DNA of 38,924 nt from the NCBI GenBank assembly GCA_027452005.1, contig DAIDHF010000003.1, positions 1-38,924 of the forward strand, in the 5' to 3' direction. The position numbers and the translations under genes are program-made. Below the pieces are notes generated by a model that was not told where the DNA came from, made no database searches, and worked only from the letters and a program-made list of their open reading frames with translations. Each line of letters begins with the position of its first letter. Positions within the stretch are counted from its first letter, which is position 1. Below, piece after piece: positions 8,607 to 15,598 of the stretch. The DNA comes from Acidimicrobiales bacterium. Its GTDB lineage: Bacteria; Actinomycetota; Acidimicrobiia; Acidimicrobiales; JAKAVM01.

Positions 8607-10159
8607 TGTTCAGATCCGCTGGCTGTAGCTGACGAAGTCGACGGATCATCAGCACCACAATGCCATTTCGAAAAATGGGACTCTATAGTTGAGGTAATTG
8701 CATAAGGTGATGGGCTTCCAATTTGATATTTTCGATAAAAGCTTTGATCGATGTGATGCAACTGGACTGAGAATTTTGCTCTGACTGGATTTACGAATGC
8801 CGGGCAACAACCGTATTTGTCTACTATGTATTCCACCGTTGCTACGCATGCTTCCTCGGCCCAGTCAGAGATATAAAACTTTGGACTACTAGCAATATCT
8901 TGGGAAATTTCTTGTTTGTATAAACTATTAGAGGCAAAATGATCCATATTTGAAAGAGGTGGATCAAGTAAGTTATATCGAAGCTCCTTAACGTATTTCA
9001 CGGCGCTCCTGGCATCTGGAAATCGAGGGGATGGGACTACAACTGCTTCCTTTACTCCAGGTAAACCTAGGCAGGTAGTAGTCTTAGTTGGGTTAGACGT
9101 GTCGGTTCGATCCAAAAAGGAAAATCCAAGTCCTTTGGATATTTCAGGATATGCGCCAAGCAGAAGGTCATCGGCGTAAGAACCAACCGGCCAGGCTCCA
9201 ATCCCGAGAGCTTCCCCAGCGAGTCTAATATTTTGTACCGAGCATGCAGCTTGGCTGGAACCCAAAAGCAAGGCTAGTTCATCAAAGGCAGGAATCGGAA
9301 AGCCAGCCTCTAGAAATCCTGGGCAGATCCATTCTTTACATCCGGCTGGTTCTGCCGTATCTGGATCCATCAAGTAGAAGCCAGACCAATCGTAGGATAT
9401 AAGAAGTTGATTGAACCACTCGATCCCGACGTCATAAATGGGAATCAACCACGTGCTACCGGGTCTATTGATATTGTACTGACCAGGACCCATTGGGTTG
9501 ACTGATTGGGTGCCTTCGGGAGCGGAAAACCAGCCAACGTCTGGACGTGCGTTGGACAAGACCGTCCGGCAGTTTCGATACCAGGCTAGTATTTTCCAGT
9601 AATCATCGGGGTTGGTAATTTCGATCGGATTGGGCTGGTTGACCGTCGGTCTGTAGATCGATACTCCGCTGTCATTGACGATAAACAGATCAGTTGCCAG
9701 ATCGTTAGACGATGCAGGTATGGTACGTCCCTGGGAATGTAACTGTCCAGACAGTGCCCCATTGACAGGTATATCTGCGACGATTGATCCGTTGGGACCT
9801 ATACCAGCCCAGCAAATTAGGGCTTCTTCTATCTCTGTTAGGGGGACTGCGTCTACTTCTAGGTGATGTGAAAGCGGTCCTTTGGCCTGATGAACGGTTC
9901 GTCTTGACGACCAGGCAAACGTTTCCTCGTTGCCCGTTTCTATAGAGTATCCAAGACCAACTCGCCGAGTCCTAAGGGTAGAGAGAAGCCGAAAAATTGA
10001 CCCGGTCGACTCGAATGCTTCAGCAAGTAGGGATTGATCATCGTCGGAAATCTCAATAGGAGAATCTACTCCCTCGGATGGAGTACGAGTCGCCAATAAA
10101 TTGGAAGTCGATGATGCTGCATGGTCAGAATCTGACTGTTGCTTTCTAGAAAAAATCAC
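8603..10159 (-). CDS. Nitroreductase-like protein (tentative) of the molybdenum operon
   Basis: The 518-residue soluble protein has an N-terminal low-complexity tail of about 45 residues, then FRLLSTLRTRR and VPLTEIEEALICWAGIGPNG, which resemble the N-terminal helix and the PLxxxELxxLLxAAxxAPNG stretch of nitroreductase-fold flavoproteins. SVQNIRLAGEALGIGAWPVG near residue 315 resembles the family's later helix (NLLLAAxALGLG). The length is about twice a normal nitroreductase and there is no recognisable catalytic motif. The GTG start overlaps the alpha-2 stop (GTGA) and is preceded by GGAGAAGG, so the two proteins are probably made in fixed ratio. The C-terminal ~120 residues contain CCPAFVNPVRAKFSVQLHHI, with a CC pair and no family I know. 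Function is unknown. Confidence 0.45.
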   Translation of the reverse strand: MIFSRKQQSDSDHAASSTSNLLATRTPSEGVDSPIEISDDDQSLLAEAFESTGSIFRLLSTLRTRRVGLGYSIETGNEETFAWSSRRTVHQAKGPLSHHLEVDAVPLTEIEEALICWAGIGPNGSIVADIPVNGALSGQLHSQGRTIPASSNDLATDLFIVNDSGVSIYRPTVNQPNPIEITNPDDYWKILAWYRNCRTVLSNARPDVGWFSAPEGTQSVNPMGPGQYNINRPGSTWLIPIYDVGIEWFNQLLISYDWSGFYLMDPDTAEPAGCKEWICPGFLEAGFPIPAFDELALLLGSSQAACSVQNIRLAGEALGIGAWPVGSYADDLLLGAYPEISKGLGFSFLDRTDTSNPTKTTTCLGLPGVKEAVVVPSPRFPDARSAVKYVKELRYNLLDPPLSNMDHFASNSLYKQEISQDIASSPKFYISDWAEEACVATVEYIVDKYGCCPAFVNPVRAKFSVQLHHIDQSFYRKYQIGSPSPYAITSTIESHFSKWHCGADDPSTSSATASGSEQ

Positions 10160-12906
10160 TGCCCTTCTCCTGCCTTGTCGACGCTTACAAATACGGCTCG
10201 GTCAGCCGGCACGGGTTGCCAGCCGAACGGGATATATCTGAGATGTCCGTATTTTCCAACCAAGTGGAGCCACTTCACCATTCCTGGCTCCACTTCATTG
10301 GAACCTTCCCAGTCCTGAAACATGTGGGGTTCAAACCCGTTGTAAACAACCAGTTGACCTGGTTGGATACGAGAGGTGATTCTTACCATTGCTGTAAAGC
10401 TCCCATGGTCGTTACTAACTCTTACCTGTTCGCCGTCCGAAAGCAAAAGATCCTTTGCGTCAACTGAACTCATAATGACCAGAGGTCTTCCTCGATGCGT
10501 TCCCAATAGCGCCGAGTTGCCCATGTTTATTGAGTGAACCGTCCAACGCGAGTGGCCACTAGTTAGAATGAATCTTTTGTCACCCCCCATTTTCGGTGGC
10601 TCTTTATGTCGGGGAAGGTGTTCGTCTGCTTCCAAAAACCATGGGTGATCAATGTAGAACTGAGCCCGTCTAACTAGAGTGGGAAAGGGTAGGTGATTTT
10701 CGGTGTGCCATGTGAAAGCTGTCATAACCTTGTTGGGAGAAACGTCAGAAGCAACGGCCAGGCCCGGAGAAAATATACCCAGACCAGTGAAGCGAACGCT
10801 TCCCTTGTCTTTAAGTAAAGATAGTGTTGTACTGCCTGGAAGGGTCCCAATAAGTGCCGAATCTCGGATCCACTCATCTAGTACGTCGGTATCATTTGAG
10901 AATGCTCCACGGACGGAGAAATCTTCTCCAAGGCGGTCTAGATGCCGAGTCACCCTTCGACCATCTGTGTACTGAGTAATACCCCTCTTGGATGCAAGAT
11001 TGGAAATATGGCAGGCCAGCTCGCTAAAGATCTTCCACTCGCTCCACGAGTTTTCTGGAGGTTCAATTGAAGCATCAGAAAACGTGAGTCTGAGCATGTG
11101 AGTTATCGGGTACTGTACGTTGACTCGTTCATATGCCATCGCAGCTGGCAAAACAAGATCTGCATGCATAGCAGTCGTTGACATCCTGAAGTCAACGACT
11201 ATAACTTTTTCTAGTTCTTCCCAGAGATCGGCCAGAAGCCGCTTTCTACCTCCTCGGGATCTTCGAAGTGGATTCGTGCCAACGCAGAAGAAAACTCTAG
11301 GAGATGTAGAAGAACTCGGCCGATTTACACCTCCCCACCATCCTCGCCGAGTTGCATCTGACATATAAGATTCAAAACTACGAGTCATGGATGGATCAGA
11401 CCAATCGGCGTTATTCCAAGAATTTTTGTACCCACTATGATGATAATTGAAGAACACTGGGGGAGAGCTCGTGCCTGAGCCTGCAGCCAGGTGAAGAAGC
11501 TGACTTCCGGCCATTTCTTCTGTCATGGAAGGATCATTAGCTCGAATATCCGCGACGGCTTTTTCAACACCGTCTAAGATACGAGCAGTTTCTTCAACAC
11601 CCTTCTCAGATTTCATTGAAAAAAGTAAATAGCCATCTAGGCCAGCTAGAGCAAGCCCTTGAATTCCAGTTCCAGGTTTGCCCCAATTCCCGGTTAGAGC
11701 GAGAAGGAGACACATTGATCGTTCCATCAAGTCACCGTGATAGTACTTAGGGCCGTTAAATCCCTCTAGAATCTTCGTAGGTGTTGTAGCCACCTGACGA
11801 GCCAGCTGCGCTATTACTTTAGGGTTGACGCCACATATTGATGATGCGTTTTCGGGGGAGTATTCCTTGAGCCTGGAGTTGAGTAGGGAGTAAACCGTCG
11901 TTACATCAACAACGGTGTTATCTGCTAGCTGAACAGTCCATTTGCCATCCAGAATAGGGGCAAGACCTTCAAGAGCAAGGGTTTCTTTTGGTGCCTTGAT
12001 CATACCCAGCGAGGAGTCCCAGAAATAGAACTGGTCATCAGTGTCTTGACTTGCAATGTCACAACCTCTTAGAAGCCGTCCAGTTTCTACCACGACCAAG
12101 AGCGGGAGGTCTGATTGTGAGCTTACAAAATCGGTGTCTACTAATCCTTCTTCAATTATTACATGACACATAGATAGGGCCAGCGCGGCATCGGTCCCGG
12201 GTTTGATCGGAATAAAATAGTCACCATGAATTGATGAAGCGTTATAATCTGGAGCGATTGAGACGACTTGAGCTCCATGATACTTAGCCTCTGAAATAAA
12301 GTGATGATAAGGAATAGAGGTGTAAGCCGGATTTGAATGCCAAAGCAATAACAGTCCAGATTTGAAGGTATCGTCTACAGTACTTGCACATGCAAATTTA
12401 CCAAATGTAATGTGCTGCCCTGTAGGAAGATCGTTTACCAAACCATTTGCGTCTAGGGTGACGGCTCCCAAGAGAGCAGCTAACCGAAGAAACGGAGCCT
12501 GGCTCATCAGCCCTCCTTCGACGCTCTCCTCGAATATAATTGATTCGGAACCTTCCTCAGAGATTGCATCAAGAATGGAGTTAGCAATCTCGTCTAAAGC
12601 GTCGTCCCAAGAAATTGCTTCCCACTTACCTGACCCGCGTTCGCCTATCCTCCGTAGTGGGCTCAGAATTCTGTCTGGCGATGTTAGCTGGCAACTCCAG
12701 GCACTTCCCTTCTGGCATCCCAGTGGGTTTAAGTCGGGTACAAATTCTTCGATCGATTCAATTTGTCCTCCCTGCTCTTCAAATATGACTTTATTGTTCC
12801 GGATGTAGACCTTGTATGGACAGGAAGCTAAACAGTTCACACAATGTGTTCCCCATGCCGTACTTTCCCATGCCCAGCGCGACCTATACGCTACTTCCGT
12901 CTTCAC
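10156..12906 (-). CDS. Molybdopterin oxidoreductase catalytic subunit, type II DMSO reductase family (alpha-2)
   Basis: The 916-residue protein parallels alpha-1 and alpha-3 throughout. FeS motif: H21-x3-C25-x3-C29 and C64 (PLGCQKG). Mo-ligand region: ASTVDDTFKSGLLLLWHSNP. Domain IV: ILTSGHSRWTVHSINMGNS and WLHLVGKYGHLRYIPFGWQP near the C-terminus. There is no signal peptide; RSRWAWESTAWGTHC follows the start almost immediately. It begins with GTG one base after the stop of the assembly-chaperone gene and is followed by the nitroreductase-like gene with overlap. It has no beta subunit of its own, so it either swaps onto the beta/gamma pair encoded upstream or works with the nitroreductase-like protein. 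The substrate is probably different from that of alpha-1, because the residues around the Mo Asp and the substrate funnel differ. Confidence 0.88.
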   Translation of the reverse strand: MKTEVAYRSRWAWESTAWGTHCVNCLASCPYKVYIRNNKVIFEEQGGQIESIEEFVPDLNPLGCQKGSAWSCQLTSPDRILSPLRRIGERGSGKWEAISWDDALDEIANSILDAISEEGSESIIFEESVEGGLMSQAPFLRLAALLGAVTLDANGLVNDLPTGQHITFGKFACASTVDDTFKSGLLLLWHSNPAYTSIPYHHFISEAKYHGAQVVSIAPDYNASSIHGDYFIPIKPGTDAALALSMCHVIIEEGLVDTDFVSSQSDLPLLVVVETGRLLRGCDIASQDTDDQFYFWDSSLGMIKAPKETLALEGLAPILDGKWTVQLADNTVVDVTTVYSLLNSRLKEYSPENASSICGVNPKVIAQLARQVATTPTKILEGFNGPKYYHGDLMERSMCLLLALTGNWGKPGTGIQGLALAGLDGYLLFSMKSEKGVEETARILDGVEKAVADIRANDPSMTEEMAGSQLLHLAAGSGTSSPPVFFNYHHSGYKNSWNNADWSDPSMTRSFESYMSDATRRGWWGGVNRPSSSTSPRVFFCVGTNPLRRSRGGRKRLLADLWEELEKVIVVDFRMSTTAMHADLVLPAAMAYERVNVQYPITHMLRLTFSDASIEPPENSWSEWKIFSELACHISNLASKRGITQYTDGRRVTRHLDRLGEDFSVRGAFSNDTDVLDEWIRDSALIGTLPGSTTLSLLKDKGSVRFTGLGIFSPGLAVASDVSPNKVMTAFTWHTENHLPFPTLVRRAQFYIDHPWFLEADEHLPRHKEPPKMGGDKRFILTSGHSRWTVHSINMGNSALLGTHRGRPLVIMSSVDAKDLLLSDGEQVRVSNDHGSFTAMVRITSRIQPGQLVVYNGFEPHMFQDWEGSNEVEPGMVKWLHLVGKYGHLRYIPFGWQPVPADRAVFVSVDKAGEGQ

Positions 12907-12907
12907 G

Positions 12908-13600
12908 TCAGCCAGGCATACCTGGAGATTCCAGTAAGTTCTCTAGATAGCGTTGATCCTGTTCGAAATACTTCTTGAGATTTAATAGACCCCATTGAAA
13001 TGGTGGAATCATGTCTTGGTCCGCCAGGCTGGACGTAACCCCATCGACAACTGGGGAAACATATCTTGTCATAAAGTCCTTTTGTGCTCGCCGGTATGAG
13101 TTGCGCAAGCGGTCAGAGCTAGTCGCTGCCTCCTTGAAGCAAATAAAACCCATAAATTCAAGCTCAGTAGATAGATGGTCATCTGGCAAATTCGTCGATT
13201 CACCTTTAGATAATCCAAAATACTCATACTCACGCGTTACTTCAGACGTTGAATGTGTGTTGTCTATGGCGTAGGTACTGAATTGCAGTAGTGAATGTTC
13301 TGGACTATTTCCTTCAAAGGTAGCGGTCCAACGTCGACCATATTCTTCCGCATCTATCTCGAAGGTGTCGTTATCAGATTGGAAGTCAACCTGATAAGGT
13401 AACAGTTCACTAGCCGTCAAGAGGTCTTTTATCCACACACCATCGCGGCTGTTGGTGAAATGGGCGGGATGTGTAATGTTGAACCAGTTACCCAGGACCT
13501 GGTAAACCGCGCTCCGTGAGGTAGTCTCGTTTTCCTCGACTTCTTGTAGAGATTCGCCTGCCCCCTTTATTTCGAGCCCTGATAGTGAGTACGTAAACAT
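12908..13600 (-). CDS. TorD/DmsD-family assembly chaperone for the molybdenum enzyme
   Basis: The 230-residue protein has the pattern of redox-enzyme maturation chaperones. A helical N-terminal half with SRSAVYQVLGNWF is followed by the diagnostic EYEYFGL and NLPDDHLSTELEFMGF (residues ~138-152), which match the E-x-P-DH-x-x-x-EL-x-FM signature of TorD/NarJ-like proteins. It also has an insert of about 25 polar residues before the first helix. Such proteins fold the apo catalytic subunit and hold it for cofactor loading. It starts directly after the beta stop codon (TAGATG) with GGAGGAT as ribosome site and lies between beta and alpha-2, so it may serve more than one of the catalytic subunits. 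Confidence 0.8.
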   Translation of the reverse strand: MFTYSLSGLEIKGAGESLQEVEENETTSRSAVYQVLGNWFNITHPAHFTNSRDGVWIKDLLTASELLPYQVDFQSDNDTFEIDAEEYGRRWTATFEGNSPEHSLLQFSTYAIDNTHSTSEVTREYEYFGLSKGESTNLPDDHLSTELEFMGFICFKEAATSSDRLRNSYRRAQKDFMTRYVSPVVDGVTSSLADQDMIPPFQWGLLNLKKYFEQDQRYLENLLESPGMPG

Positions 13601-14770
13601 CTATCCTCCTGTCTCCTGAGTGTTAGCTCTTGTTTTTCTAGACGTGTCTATATCGACCGGTACACCTTGGGCGACTATTTCTGGTCTTCGATCAAGAGTG
13701 GACGGATCCGTTGTGTATGGACCAAACAGATCGTTCCAGTGGAACACGATCAATGTGTCTAAGAGTTCTGATGAACCACCCGCCCTTACTGTTTCCAGTT
13801 CGCCTTGGAGCGTTGCAATGGCGGAATGAACTCTTGGTCCAAATAGGCTTTCAAGATATTCAGGAGGAATTCTGGGCGTTTCAAAATCAATCGACATGTC
13901 CTCATTTAGACGGTAGGGGGCTAGGGGGGGAATGTAAAATATATTGGGCTCGGTTCCGAATTCTGGATGTAGGGGTAATGCCACCTCCCATTCATGAACC
14001 AATCTATGAATTGGTCCACTGGAGTCATTTGACGGCCCAACGAATACAAGACGTCCAGGGCACTGACGAGCGCAGGCCGGTGCAACGCCAACTTCAAGAC
14101 GGGGGAAACACATAATACAGTGTTGAGCTACATTACGGGCATAGTTGAAGTATATTTTTTTGTACGGGCACGCTTCCATACAGAATCGTGAACCCTGACA
14201 GATATTTTCATCTCGCAATACGGCCCCGTCTTCTTGCCTCTTGTACATTGCCCCGCTTGGACACGCCGTAACGCATACGGGATACTTGCAATGGTTACAA
14301 AGTCGCGGCAAATAGAAATAGTACGCGTTGGGGTATTCACCAGCGCCTTGATCTTCGTCCCAGTTCATTCCCCATTCGGTAGTACCATCACCTTTGTCTT
14401 TTGGGTGGAGATGGACAGAACGGCCTTTCCCGCCATAAAAGACTTCGTCATAGTTGAACTCCCATCCGCCACCAAACTCGGTTCTGGTTGGTTGGTGGCC
14501 AGGATTTGGATGGTTGTCTTGCCAGCCACCTCCCATTTCCTCCCATCCCTTGGGAGTCCCTTGACCTGGCTGTGTGTTCACGGTCATCCACCAGTGATGT
14601 TCTTCTCCTGGCTCACGGGTCCATAGAACTTTGCACGCGATTGAGCAGGTTTGGCAACCCATGCACTTATTTAGATCAAATACCATTGCAACTTGTCCCT
14701 GCGTAGCGGTCTGGTCGTCTTGGACAAGGGTAGTTGTTGTCGATAGTTCTCTTTCATTGATTTCTGTCAT
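13601..14770 (-). CDS. Iron-sulfur electron-transfer subunit (beta), NarH/EbdB type
   Basis: The 389-residue protein carries four cluster-binding Cys groups: C36-x2-C39-x2-C42-x3-C46, C158-x2-C161-x4-C166-x3-C170, C191-x2-S194-x2-C197-x3-C201, and C218/C221/C233/C237. Ser194 replaces the second Cys of the third group (CQGSRFCMEACPYKKIYFN). NarH has Trp there and carries a [3Fe-4S] cluster, so the same is expected here; this pattern also places the protein with type II enzymes rather than DmsB. The segment at residues 55-140 rich in Trp, Gly and His (for example GWEEMGGGWQDNHPNPGH) is typical of the EbdB/DdhB group. There is no signal peptide. It is the only beta subunit for three catalytic subunits in the window. 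The ATG is preceded by GAAAGGATC and lies 15 bp after gamma. Confidence 0.88.
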   Translation of the reverse strand: MTEINERELSTTTTLVQDDQTATQGQVAMVFDLNKCMGCQTCSIACKVLWTREPGEEHHWWMTVNTQPGQGTPKGWEEMGGGWQDNHPNPGHQPTRTEFGGGWEFNYDEVFYGGKGRSVHLHPKDKGDGTTEWGMNWDEDQGAGEYPNAYYFYLPRLCNHCKYPVCVTACPSGAMYKRQEDGAVLRDENICQGSRFCMEACPYKKIYFNYARNVAQHCIMCFPRLEVGVAPACARQCPGRLVFVGPSNDSSGPIHRLVHEWEVALPLHPEFGTEPNIFYIPPLAPYRLNEDMSIDFETPRIPPEYLESLFGPRVHSAIATLQGELETVRAGGSSELLDTLIVFHWNDLFGPYTTDPSTLDRRPEIVAQGVPVDIDTSRKTRANTQETGG

Positions 14771-14785
14771 CCCTCAAGATCCTTT

Positions 14786-15517
14786 CTAGTTGTCTAGGTC
14801 TATCCATGAGCTGCATACAGCTGCAATACCGGCTCTTTCGTCATTGGAACCGTTCCAAATGACTAGCCCCATCTTGTTTGGAACCGAAAGGTTGTCTAAT
14901 TCGGCAGATATTACAACAGTCCATTTTGCCTGTTCGTATAAGGAAGTAGCCTTTAGATTATTGGTTTCTTCGGCCTGGATATGTGGTTGGCTAAGTTGGG
15001 ATGAAAAAGGCCTAAACACGCCTGGCCCAGTCGCTAATACCTCTTTTATCGCTGGGAGATCTGCTTGAACGGCGAGTCGGTCCTGCCAGCGCCAAAGCCG
15101 GACCGGCTCATCCCTAGTTCCTATGGTTGTTGGTGGTGAGTCATATTGGCGGTCGCCAGTGGGAGTTTTTGTGCTGAGAGGAAAAAATATCCCAACCCCG
15201 TCTAGGAATTCTGTGTGAAATGTGCGACCATCCATACCCTGATTGGACTCACTGCTAACGCCTGCGGAATCTCTGTAGTGTGACTGGGTCGGCAAGTTCC
15301 ATTCTAAACGCGTAAATAGGTTGCTCTTGTTGCGGGCCACGGCAAGATTGGCTGTAGCGGTCAATCCATACGGTCTGTCTTTCCAGGCCAGTTTGATATA
15401 GGAATTTGGTTGACCGTCTAAGGGGATGGGGGTAAGGGTAATCTTCTGTGACGAAATCTGATCCCACTTCGGATCATCTACTGATTCCAGGTCACTGTTT
15501 ATTTCCGCTACTTTCAA
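14786..15517 (-). CDS. Gamma subunit, ethylbenzene dehydrogenase/DMSO type II heme b domain
   Basis: The 243-residue protein matches the EB_dh-type beta-sandwich subunit. FLDGVGIFFPLS near residue 104, EPVRLWRWQDRL near residue 137, AKWTVVISAEL near 197 and VIWNGSNDERAG near 219 follow the family's order. In EbdC a Met and a Lys bind heme b. Here the stretch before PVRLWRW reads TTIGTRDE with Ile132 where I expect the Met, and the end reads ERAGIAAVCSSWIDL where relatives have GRKS with the Lys, so both ligands seem to be missing. No signal peptide is present, although the known gamma subunits are periplasmic. The TTG start has GGAAGGATC upstream. The gene lies between alpha-1 and beta in one operon. 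Confidence 0.75.
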   Translation of the reverse strand: MKVAEINSDLESVDDPKWDQISSQKITLTPIPLDGQPNSYIKLAWKDRPYGLTATANLAVARNKSNLFTRLEWNLPTQSHYRDSAGVSSESNQGMDGRTFHTEFLDGVGIFFPLSTKTPTGDRQYDSPPTTIGTRDEPVRLWRWQDRLAVQADLPAIKEVLATGPGVFRPFSSQLSQPHIQAEETNNLKATSLYEQAKWTVVISAELDNLSVPNKMGLVIWNGSNDERAGIAAVCSSWIDLDN

Positions 15518-15598
15518 TTATTTAGATCCTTCCTGGATTAATTCCAAGGATCCCTGGCGAAAACCTGAAATCCTTAGAAAGTACAAGAGTTGGTAAGT

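Noticed and set aside
12362-12808. 148-codon frame opposite alpha-2
   Set aside because: Antisense shadow of a clearly coding gene; Ser/Arg-rich without motif or ribosome site. The same applies to the frames at 13711-14115, 14234-14626 and 17850-18206.
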